Assembly: GCF_000003815.2 (NCBI RefSeq)
Contig: NC_049994.1
Span: forward strand, 3,817,195 to 3,877,194
Source: Branchiostoma floridae
Taxonomy: Eukaryota; Chordata; Leptocardii; Amphioxiformes; Branchiostomatidae
Length of the DNA stretch: 60,000 nt
Reading direction: 5' to 3'
The notes under the pieces are model-generated. The model made no database searches and had not been told where the DNA came from. It saw only the letters and a list, made by a program, of their open reading frames with translations. The position numbers and the translations under genes are program-made. This document shows positions 28,201-41,300 of this stretch, piece after piece (the stretch's first letter is position 1; each line of letters starts with the position of its first letter).

Positions 28201-29238
28201 CCTGTGTGATACGTCTTTCGAACCTGTGCGATACGGAAGTTATGGCCCGGTCCGGAACACCCGTATCGAACGTTTTCGCGTCACAGGTATGACAGAAATG
28301 CAGTTACAATATCTTAGAGAAAGAACAAGAAGCCCTGCACTTACCACTATACAAGCCCAGGAAGCCTTCGTGCCTAATAACTTTTCTGAAACAGTCGAAG
28401 CTGTTCTTGTACATGAGCTCTCCCACGTAGGACCCACTTCTCTGGTTCTGCAGCCTGGTTTTTACTAAATCTATGGGGTAAACAGCTGTGGCTCCACAAC
28501 CTATGGAAAATATGGGAGTTCATGTTAAACATAACACAAGTTTTAGTGTTCAGATCCTTCAAGTGTATAAGCAGTGGCACAAATATTGAACATGTAAAGC
28601 TACATGTAGTTCACCTTTATCCGTTGTGTAACCTATATCCGTTGCTTTTAAAAGCAGGGTATTTGTGGATATCACGTTGACGGACGTTGGTTGAAAATTT
28701 CTATATTTTCAGTACACTGCAGTTTAAAACTACCACCCGTCGACTTAATGTGCCTAAATATAATGTTTTGACAAACAACGGATATAGGTCACCCCGCGGA
28801 GAAAGGTGAACTAGCGTTACATGTAGGGCAGCAACTTTTTGTCTGTTTCAGTAGCAATTAGTTTATTTTTCACGAGGTTGCTAGCCCCTCTGTAAAAAAA
28901 AAAAAAAATTAGGTACATGTAACTTGGGAAAAGTTGAGTGTATTTGTATCCCAAAAAAATATCATCTATCAAAAAATAAAACTAGCTTCTGGAATGGATG
29001 GCCCCTTTAATTAGGTCAAGGTACTAAAGTGAATTTGTGTGTGAACATAATATAAAAATTTATGTAGGTTTTATGTAGTCTACACACCATTATCCACACA
29101 CAAATATTTTGATGACCAATATGCACCAAAGGCAAAAAATTAGGGGCACATACAGCTTATGCTTCTAGGATTCATGCCCTATTCACACAATGTCATACAA
29201 TATTATGTCATGTATGTAATATATGACTGTACATACAT

Positions 29239-29305
<67 letters not shown>

Positions 29306-32300
29306 ACACATGCACGCACACATACACACACATGCACACAGACTCACAATCTGTGGTATTTTTACCTACCTCCAGCTATTCCACCCAATAAGAACCTATA
29401 TCCTGATTCTGCAAATTGGAGTAAAACCCCCCTATTCTGCTGTGGACCCTCCTGAAATGCAATCAGATGATATGATAATGTTACAGTAACAAATATAAGA
29501 CATTCCACGACAGATATCAGCATAACATAACATACATCAGCATCATAATTGTGTAAAATATGAACTGGAACTGCATAGAAACTAAAAAAAGTTTCACATT
29601 TAGTTTAATCTCTTTTTTTCCTATTTCTGCAAATACATGTACTATACCTATAAAGGGGAACATGCTTGTGGAGGTTTTATGTTGCCTTTTTTATCCCAGT
29701 AAACATTTCACCATTGACATTGTACTCTTCTAAGTCAAGGATCGAAATACTTTTTTTTTTGCTACATGCAAAATTGCAAGTTGGCAAAAATTTTACGTGC
29801 AACTTGAAAAATTTACATGCAAAATACAACTAGGCGGCGATTGCAACGAGGATATCTAGCTTGAACCGGCGAATTTTGATTACATCTAGTGAAGTTACCG
29901 GAGAAAATTACCAGCAAAAACAAGGAAGGAAAAAGACAGAGGTCCATATGTCGTTCTGTCTAAGAGTAGGGTGTCTAAGAGTAGGGTGAGTATTTTTTAA
30001 CGGCCAGGTATTTTCAACATGTAAGATTACAAGTTCAGAATATTTTTACATACAAATCTCAAAAATTATGTGCAAATTGCAAGTTAAGTATGTGTATCTC
30101 GTACCCAGTAAGTCATACGTTCTAAATCTGTTCCTTAGATTTTGTGTTCCTGTATAGTGTTTGTTGACAATACCTTTCTCCTTTGTGCCTCGACCATCTC
30201 ATAAGGTAGTGTTCCCTCTTCTAGCGGTGCTATCCTCTCTATGGCCTCATATGTTATTCTCCTGTGAAAGGGAAAAAGAGAGAAAAAATAGATAAATATG
30301 ACAAAGACAACACAAGCAATAACTTAATAACTAACTAGGTACTGTGGCAACAGCATGTCTGACCTTATACTACATATTAACTCTAACACTTGCTTTTAAT
30401 TTTTTTGGTAACAAAATAACTTTATGATGCCACATATGTATGTTACAGTTAGAGATTATGATTCAGGACTATTGCCAATTGTCCTAGGACAGATCCCGAT
30501 CACAATCTGTACTTAGTAGAATTGACGATTGTCCTAGGACAGGTCCCGACTGCAGTCTGTCCTAGGACAGACTCTGATCGGGATCTGTCCTAGCTATATA
30601 GGACAATCGCCGCTGAATCACAATCTCTACTGTACTGTGACATATACAGACGTATATCAAACTCTTGTTACTTTCTTTCTAACAAACTAAACATTTTCTA
30701 AAAGTTGATACTACATTGAAATTTTGAGAATCTTTATTGCACTATGATATACGTCATATGCCCGTAGATGCACAATAATAGACAGTGGTTTATTACATCT
30801 TAATTTTGCTAATCGTTGGCAACATATAAATGGGCTGCAATGGTGGGTTAGTGGCAGAAGACAACATTGAAGGCAAACCACACACAGAACACCACACTTC
30901 ACAGGGATGAATACACAGAACAGTGGGAAAAAGAGACAAAAAGACAAGCACTGCTCTCTGGGTTAATTTGTGCAGCCCTTCTAAAAGCAGTTTCTTCCTA
31001 CAAATACAAAATATGCTGAAAACCGTGTTGTCCTGCATCGTAGTATACCATGTCAAAAAAAAAAAAGGTTCTTTTCTATAGCGAAGAAATATATGCATTG
31101 GCAAAGGGAAGGTTCAAGTTCAGAGTTTTCTTGGTTGCCGTAATCAGATGAGATTGACAGCTGTCAATCACAGTGTTGTCAACTATTTGGTAACATTTTC
31201 AGTGAAATGTCAACTCAACAATGACTGCAATGATATGCAAATGAGTATTCAAATTAGGGATGAGTCAGGAAACGAATACATTGTTTGTTCATTTCAGTTA
31301 CGAAAATTGACTGAAACGACATGTAAATGAGTATCTAAATTAGGGATGAAACATGAAACACACATATTTTTTTTTTCAACTCTAAACAAAAGATTTGACA
31401 ACAAAAATTAACAACATGGGCTTCCAAACACTGAGTGGAACAGAAAAAACTTAAAGCGGGAGTCATCCCTGATCGAAGTAAATATTCTCCTCAATAGAAT
31501 GATTGACAGTTGTTCCTCACAGCTGACCATGGTTACTTTGGATACAAATCACGTTCCTTACCCTGTACTAAGACTGTTGTCGGATCAGAGGTTCCGTGAG
31601 TGCAAAGACAAAAAGGGAAATGTAAGTACATTGTTACATGCACATAATGCGTCTGTGTGTGTGTTAAAGATCCTGTATTTTTCAAGCAATGAAACAATAA
31701 AGAAGTGTACAGAAAAACAAGAAGACGAAAAAAGAAATTGATGATAGCAATATAATTATAAGCATTTATCACATTTTTTACGTTATTGTTTTTTTCTTTA
31801 GCATATTCCTTTGCATTTGCAGTAAGTCAAATAGATTATTACTTCTGCTTGTGTCATATGTTGTATATATTTAAGGATCTGAACAAGCTAAAGAAAAAAA
31901 GATTGAAAATTGATTGATGAAAGTCAATCATGATTTTTGCAATATTACACTCAGGATACATTTTTCTCTTGACACAATAACCCTCTAAAAGCTCTTCAAA
32001 AAGTGTGAAGAAATAACTTCAAGAAAGCTTCAAAAAATGTCTTAAAAAGAAGGAAGCATTGGTTCCAACTGGCTACACACTTCCATACTTCATAAACTGT
32101 AAGCATACAATGTCATGACAGGGTTCGAAATACACATACTTAACTTGCAATTTGCATGTAATTTTTGAGATTTGCACGTAAAAATATTCTGAACTTGCAA
32201 TCTTGCATGTTGAAAATACCTGGCCTATAGTAAAAATACTGAGGCCATGGTGCCTTTGCCAGGGATCGTCACCAGTCGTCAGTAGGTGTTACAAATAATC

Positions 32301-35300
32301 AAATTGGGCTTTGCTGCAAACTTACATGCTGATTATGTGGATATCACTCCAAAATTTCTAGTTTTGTCTATATTCTCATGTGCCGATTTCTGTCCGCCAA
32401 AAGTGACAGAATGGGCAAAATTCTTATTTGTCATGAGCAGCAAAATTCCACCAAAGAACGGAATGATTGTAGTATAGACTAGATGTATTTTGCATGTAGA
32501 TTTTTCAAATTGCACGTAAGATTTTTGCCAACTTGCAATTTTGCATGTAGCAAAAAAAAAGTATTTCGATCCCTGCATGAATATGTATGTCTTAATCTTT
32601 CTAGACAGCACTATATAGTGGTTAGCAGAAGGGAGAAATGGCAGACACCACTTGCAGTCATACATAGAAGGACATACGAGTAATGATAGTAAAAAGAACA
32701 GCACAAACAAAACAACATAGATTTAAAACTGCAAAGATGGAATTTTATCAATTGAGCACAGTCAAGTATGATCATAAGTACCAGGTTATCTGTTGGAACA
32801 TCTAAATCACAAGAAATGTATTCCATAGGATAGCACTTAAAAGATAAAGATTTATATTAAGCCTATGAAAAATAAGTTCTATTTCCAAGTACCCAAATGC
32901 AACCGATGCTACAAACGCTTGCTTTCAAACCTAGCTTTTTATTTGGTTGGCTTCTGGCAAGGAATGTAAAATTTGTGATGAAACTTTGTAGAACCGTTTT
33001 CCACCATATACAACTCATTTCATTTGTACTTGTGCAATGTTCATCTCCAGAATTGAAATAAGGTGTTGAACAACTTGAGGATACCGGTGTTCTAATGCTA
33101 TGTTTTACAATACTTAAAATATTTCTTGGGGAATTCTCAACTCAGCCTAGATCTGAAATATTTTTTAGTAGAACTGTATTTGGAAACACATAAATCATAT
33201 CCAAGGCACATGTAACATAACATGTACATGTAACATAAAGCTAATAATCAAATAAAGTAGGACAAGATAATACTCCTTACCCGGTAGGGTTGATGAGGTC
33301 ACACAGGTGGAACAAGATGTCCACCTCCAGTGGGGTTACCTGAGACACCTTCTGGGCTGCTATAAGGAACTCCTCTGTAACGCAAGATACAAGAAACATC
33401 TACATGTAAGACAGTCATTTATAATAGTGAATGAATGAATGAATGAATGAATGAATGAAGACCTTTAATGTGCATACATTACCCAATGGGCTATGTACAA
33501 GTTGCACAAAAATAACAATTGCCGAATATATGAAATATATACAATTTCTACTAACACAATAATCCTATTCGACTAAGATAACTAGTACTGTTACTATTAT
33601 CATTTTACTTTCAGCTTCCCAGCCATATCTCAGCCAGCTGCAAGGTTTGTAATATCATGTATTAAGTCTTTCGTTTTGTTCAGGATTCTATTTAACACAT
33701 TTTTTCAGTAACAATTTTTGATGGAAAAAAAATAATACAATGTAAACACAAATCATATTACGTAATTCTAGTGTGCGCATGCAAGGTTTAAGATAAAAAT
33801 TTCCCAAAATTAAAACATTTATTTATCCTTTCATTCTGTATTTATCCTTTTACTCTTTAAAGCAGATCGTGAGGAAGAAAAAAAAAATCTCAATCTGTAC
33901 CTTGCTGAACAAATTGCCATAACCAAACATGCAGTCTTTTCAGGGCAGTCTGCAGTATTAGGCTAATGTGCAATGAAACAAACTCTCCATAGCACACATT
34001 ACCAGAAAAGTGTTTTAAAAATGAACTCCATAATGGTACATGTAATTTTTGTGTAATCTGTTATGTAATTCTTTTTTCAAGTCAGTGCTGTTACAGTAAC
34101 AGCTAAGGATCTGTTTGTATGTAGGGACATCTGGAAAACAGGTCAAGTGCCATGTATGATCTATATATTATACTATACATGCAGGGATAAACAAGTCCAC
34201 TAGCCCTATTGTCCAGGGCAAGTGAAAGTGCTGTTCGGGCAAGTGCATGTCCTACCCCACTTGTCCGATCGGGCAAGTAAGATTTTTCCATTGATTTTAG
34301 TGCAATTTTGATATACTTTTTACTTTTTATAGTCCTGACATCAAGCAATTGTCTACAGAGAATTCCATTGCTGGGAGTGAAAATGCATAAACTAGTAACA
34401 GTGACATTTGAATTTTGGGCAAGTGAAAAATTGGTTCGGGAGAGTACATTTTTTATGTGCTTGCCCGATAGGACAAGTGGATTTTAGAAAACTTGTTCAA
34501 CACTGTACATGTATTGGCAAAATACATAAATGGAGATGAAGGATGTGTTTTTTGACTGACCCCTTGTGATCTCTGCCTTGGGGTTGTGTCCAGCCACTTG
34601 TCTGTAGATCTTCTTGACCAGTTCCATGCTGGACAGGAGGTGGTTCAACCCAGTGAAGTAAGGAAAACTGACCTGCTTCCCTCCAACCAACTGTACAGGA
34701 AGACACAAGTTTTCACAAAAATCAGGCTCCACACTTGGGGTGTTGCCAAAAAGAACATCTCCAATACAGTTTTTAGTCAACATTAATAATGATGGCTGTT
34801 TCTTCGTATCCGAAGATCAATGGTAGGCAGACAAGGTTGATTAGACGACCAGTCTGCCTGGCCTGCACGTGACTTTTTAAGGTGAAGGAGGGGTGTGCAC
34901 TTCCTTCTCCACCCTCTCGTCTACTGGCGCACTAAGTCCTACAGGGACAGAACTGTTTTGCCACGTAAGACGGCCCCAGCAGATGCAGGTTTATTATTTG
35001 GAGTTTCCATCTCCTAGGAGGACTTCTGACCAAGGATGCAAGGGGTTCCTCCTACCCCTGACTCGTGTGTCATGGCGGGTGCGTCATGCCCGAACATGCC
35101 CCTATGGCCTGTCACCACAACAAAGGCCTGTCACTGCCACTAGCCACAGCTATGTACTCATTTACACCTGAGTTAGGTGAGGAAAGTCGTGTAAAGTGCC
35201 TTTCCCAAGGACACAAGATCGGTGACAAGGCAAGCGGATTTGAACCCGGGACCTCTCGGGCCTGAGACCAAAGAGCTCCCGATCGTGCCACGCGGTCCCA

Positions 35301-38300
35301 CTAACATTAATGATACAGATTAGGAAGATGACATACAACTACAATAAAACTATAAGGATGCAAACATGTCTTCTTTACAACAATCCAGGGCTCGAAATTC
35401 ATTTTTGGGATTAGGTGCACTGGTGCACCCAGCTTAAAAAATTGGGTGCACCAAAAAATTTTGGGTGCACCACTTAAATTTAAGTATAATTTTAAAAAAA
35501 AACCTAGTAACAAAACTTAGTTACAAGCTACCAAATTCTTAAACAAGTAACATGACAGACATTTTCATTATCTTTCTAACACTTAGATGTCAAGAATATG
35601 ATGTATACTAGTATACACGATATCTTTCCATACATAAACCTAGGAAAAATTGGGTGCACAGTTCCAATTTTGGGTGCACCTGGGTGCACATGTATGCACC
35701 CAGTATTTCGAGCCCTGCAATCCATGTTTCAGTGAAAAAACATGACAGATGAAAAAGGTCATACATAAATACAGAAGGTGCTTTCAAATTATTTGAACTT
35801 CTTGGTCCAGAGGCAGGGCCACCAGATCCTCTGACAAGCATAAAATTACCATTGACCAGGAATGGCACTATGTCATGTCAGGTCACAATCTTCTACTGTG
35901 ACAATAATTTTGCCCCTCAGGCCACACCAATTTAATTTCTTGGTTCACGGATTTTTTCATAAAAAATATGGAGCGAGAGGGCGAAATAAAAATAAAAATT
36001 GTAAAATGGTTGGGGTAAAGGTAACGGCTAATCCAAAACATAAAGAAAAAAAGTTTTCAGCTTGAAAAAAGTACAAAAACACTATTATTGTACAGTAACA
36101 GCACCTGTACCCACAATTTCAGGAGTTTATGATATAAAGGCCAATTTGCTACACTAGAAAGTTGGTGAATGGTTTCATTAATGGTGAAAATTTGCTGAGT
36201 GGTAATTTTTATTTTTATTTTTTTTTTCCAAAAAATAGGAGCGAGCGAATCCGTGAACCAAGAAATAAAATTGGTGTGGCCTCAGGATACCTTTAGAATG
36301 TACCATTTTATTCAAATTCTCCAAAATTCTGCACCATGGAAGGTGGATGCCCCGGACCACCCTACATACATGTAGTCGCGCCTATTTACTGCGACTTACC
36401 AAGAAATTTGGACTCCCTATAAATAAAATCCTACCTAAAAGCCTAAGTAGTAGTTGTGTAATACTTACGGAAACTAAATTCTCCTCTACAAAAGGGGTGA
36501 GCATGTGTTTTCTGACAGTGATCATGATGTCGCTGAAGTCCAGTGCTGTGATGAAGCCATTCTTGTTCTTGTCCCGCACTCGAAAGGCGACTCTCGCGTG
36601 CTCATACGCGAGTGACTAACGGGAGAGAAAACATTTACGATTTAGTAGATACGATTGTATATATTCCAGTACATATCTATTTTGGACCCTAGATATTCCT
36701 TATGCAAGTTTTAGCAAAAATACGATAAAATTCAATTCCATGAATTCTCAAGAAACAAAAATGTGCCACTACCAGGTCCTACAAAAATTGATCTATTCCA
36801 TACATAACATGTTGACATAATAATACCAGTTATAGTCATACTATACATTGCATTACTTTAGTAGTGGTCAGTTCATAATGGCCTCCTTTTACTGGTAAAA
36901 AGAGTACTAACCAATCACAATTTACCAGTCTATCACCTACACTCTGTTGGCTACAAATTAAAGATAGCCAATACCCATCTGACATTTCTTTTTCCTGCAA
37001 TCTGATTGGCTGACTAAAACAACCAATCACATACCTGTAACAGCTGTGTGAACTCTGCATAGCTGAGGTCCTTCTTCTTGTCCCACCCGAAGTACATCTT
37101 GCAAAACTCCCCCTCCCAGTCAAATGGTATGTGCTGATGGATCCTGGTCTGGCTCATGACACTTTTGAACTCATCTGGGATGACAAAAAAAAAAAAAAAG
37201 TCAGAAAAAAGTAGTTTTCAAGATATCTTGGCTTAGCTGGATAGTTAAACTTAAGTTATAGAGTACGGCCCAATGTTAACAAGTTCAAACAATGTACAAA
37301 GTAGGCATTGTAGTAGGCAAGGTACAAAAGAGTAAACTAGAAGTAAACTTCCTTGCTGTTTCAGGAGCAGGGTAATTTCAACAGTGGGGTTAACATGCTC
37401 AAGACAACGCCTTAAGAACGGACACCCTATTTTGTGCTATGTAAAGTTTACAGAATTATTGATTCACAATAGGGCTGTCTCTAGCTTTAAATTTTCTCCG
37501 TCCCTCTCAATGTTTCACAGCATATGTTGTTGATTTTCCTATCATTTTAAAATTTTAAAGTAGTTTTCTGACAGTGTGAAGAAGTTTCAGATTGTTGGGA
37601 TGAATGGGGTGAATTTTTTTCAGTCCAAGAAGCAAATTTTCGTCCCAGAACGGAGGGATGGAACAGCTCTGTTCACATGTTTAACATTGTTTTTCTAAGA
37701 AATGATAGAGAGAAAAAAATGTACAACACTGAATGTTATTACCATAGGACACAAATCCATTGCCGTTGCTGTCGAAGAGTTGGAAAGCCAGCAGGTACAG
37801 GGCATCAGGAGAACACAGGAGGGACTCAAAAGCCTGGAACTCAACAAAGGAGATCAACCTGAGGAAAATAAAAGGAAAAAAATCTATTATGAATCTCATC
37901 TTATCTATCCCTTGACTATTTGACTGTTGGGGCATTGTTGTATGTATATTATTCAGCAAAAAGATGTGTCTTCAAGAAAAATCTTGTATATTCATTGCTG
38001 ATGATGATAATTTTAATTGGGAGTACTCTTTATTATGTCTGTAAACAACATAATAAATTCTTAATAAGATGGGGGATAACCAACATAATACAATGCAACT
38101 ACCCAAACATCATACAATCGAAATATCCAGTTAGAAAAGGAAATTAGTACATTTGACCTTGATACCAAGGGTATCTAAAAAAAATATTTTTCTGACAGCC
38201 CCTCAATACAGTATGACCTATTGCATAGATAGATATACATGTCTATCCACACATGGCGGTGTCCATATCTCTAAAACGTGATCTAAAAAGGGTATCAACT

Positions 38301-41300
38301 CAGGGTGAAAAGGTTGATTCCAAAATGGCCCTGACAAATATACCCCTGCACCCTTCACCATTAACCTAACTGGTATGTTGTTAGGGCTCGAAATACCACC
38401 TGCATATGCAGGTTAGTGCAGGTAAAACTGAAGCTGTGCAGGTATTTCTGGTGTCTACCTGCACCTAACCTGCAGTTGGTCCATGTACTAGGTTAATACA
38501 TAAAAGTCCTATAATGTAGGTATACATGTAAATGGATTGTTATCAGCTGCATTGACTATAAAGTATAAAAGAAAAAAATCACAATGGTTCCTGAACAATT
38601 TTAGTATGATCCATACTTCCAAAATTCAAAGTGGTGTAGGTAAAATTTGTCTGGTGCAGGCAATTTTCAAGGTTACCTGCACCAGTGCAGGTATGCAGAA
38701 AAAAAGGATTTCGAGCCCTGCACGTACTCAGTATATAATAATGATGCCCATACATGTATCTGTATCTGATCCCGTATCAATAAAGCCTTTATAACTGCCC
38801 TTTGGCGTAACACGCTAGCCTTGAACGTGAAACTCTAAGCAATCAGCCTGTCCAGTGAATCGCTTTGATAAATCCATAAATAGAAATAACTACATGTACT
38901 ATAATTGGTGGCAAGGTCAACTGTCAACAACAATTACACACTTTGTAACCCTTGACAGCCATGAAAGTGGAAATGATCTCGAAGTTGAATAAGTTGAGTT
39001 CACTGAAGAGTTTATTCTCCACTGGTTGTGACAGAGAACACTACTAGTACATCGTATGTTTTTGAAAAACAATTTTTACAGTTCTGTGTTAATCATTGAT
39101 GCAATGTTTTTTGCAAAATTCAATACACATGAGTACAGCCTCAAAATGACCTTCATTTTCATAGCTGAACTCACGCATATAATGAGTATACCACCAGGAG
39201 CCCCTAGAGAACAACCTCAATTACATTTCTGATTGATGTCACATGATAGGGATATCACTGAGCCAGTTGGATTTCATTGGATTTCAAATTGAAATTACTA
39301 CATCAAATGCACCACTGTTTTAGGTAAAGCAATGAAGGTAAAATGGAGCTGGAAGACAATTGTTCCCGACATATTATAATGATTATTTGTTTTGAAATTC
39401 AAGTTTGTATATTTTCAGTTATGGTGTGTAGATTGGGCCGGTTTGTTATAAAAGCAGAGCCAACCATAGTGGAAATGGCTATAAATTTATAAACTATAAC
39501 ACAGTGTATTCTGCATCAACCTTGTTCACACTCAGGCTTTTGGCCGTCAGGTGATCCGACCCACTGTCGGGCTAGTAAGCACGTCACCGGAACGTACTGC
39601 GCCTGCGCAAAAAGTATAGACATGCTAAACCTTGCTAAACCCCCGGTTTACTAAAGGGCCGCATTTAAGAAAGTACGTGCGTATATAAGGGTAAAATCCC
39701 GTGTACGTTTTACATTTGTACATGAAACCATGTCTCTAACATATACTGTGCAACAAGCGGGATTTCAATGCAACGTTGACCAAACCAAGCCCCAAACCAC
39801 CAGGGTTCGCGCAGGCGCAGTACGTTCCGGTGACGTGCTGGGCTAGTACATGTACAGGTAATACAGAATGCGCACTTCGGGTGAAACAGAATAAGCCATG
39901 TCGTATTCTATAATATTCATAACTGTACATAAAATACTAACAATTCTAATCATTCTACAACTTGTGGCACAAAAAAATTCAGATTTTAGTGGCCAGTGTT
40001 AGCACGTACATGTGGACATTGGCACACCAAATCCAAGTGTGTTTTTGGCACATTATAATCGGCATGCACCAGTGTCACTCAATGGTCAGAGATATTCATG
40101 TACATTGCCTTTCCCAAGGGCACAATATCCTGAAGGCTTGGCGAGTATCGCAGGTTACCTGGAATGGACCTGTAGATTCCAAGCCAAACCCTTTACCAGG
40201 TATCCCACACAAAACACTAAAGGAAATACAAGAACTTACCCATCCTTGGTTTCATCTACCACTCCTGCCAGCAAGTTCAGGGTGGTTGGATCAGCATCCT
40301 CTTTCTCTATACCCAGGTACTTGATGACAAAATCCCTGGGGGTCATGTAATGTTCCCCATCCTTCTCAACAGTCGCATACTGAAAACAAGTGCAAAAAGA
40401 TAAGAGTGCAACATTAATTAAAGTATAGAATTAAGTCTTTTGATTAATAAAAAAAAGACATTGTAACGTTTAAGAGGCTCTGAACATCAGTCACTTTTGA
40501 GTTTATTAAGAACATTGGTCCATCAGTGACTCACGCGAGATGTGCCTTAAGTGTTTTTAAGGAGTCACTGATTGACAAAATATTAAGACATTGTAAGTAA
40601 AAAAAAAGTAGCAACAGAAATATGGTAGCTATACAGATCACAAGCTTGGGTTTATAGGTAATATACGTATAGAAAAAATAATTTTTTTTCATAATGAAAA
40701 CCCACTTTTCAAAGTCACTTTTTCTTTGAAAACTGTTACAGTGCCGTGTACATGTAGGTTGCTTTCCATTAAAACTTACAGCCTAACAACGAATAATTTC
40801 CAAATTTATTACTTTTCTGTTGTTATAACTTTTCATAATGGCATAATGTAAGTTATCATACATAGGTGTTAGGTGTATTTTGATGTATTGTGTCATATTG
40901 CAATGTTGAGTAGATAAATCTATCTAAATTTAATAAAGACTTAAAAGATATGTACTTATACCCTAAGGCACTTAAACAACAGCTGTACTTGTAAGATATG
41001 CTTTATCAGAACATAACACATTGCCCTCTGCTGTTTTACTCAGAGACTACAAGAATGTGCTAAAGAATGTACTTATGAAATTTAACAAGGACTAAGTTTC
41101 AAGAACTTCAGTTCTTCACTCTTTAAAACACAAGCTAGAGAGGCTACATTTTTACAATAATACAGAATGTTTCCTTATATATGCTTTTGTCAAATGATTG
41201 CTCATATTTGTAACAACAACTAATAATATCTAACTAACCTCTGATTGGCTACTAACAGAAGAAAAAAAAAGGAAATGAACATACCAGCAAAAACAATACA

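Noticed and set aside
27947-28468. 173-aa plus-strand frame
   Set aside because: It runs across repeats and antisense to the aralar exon 28345-28500; no independent support.
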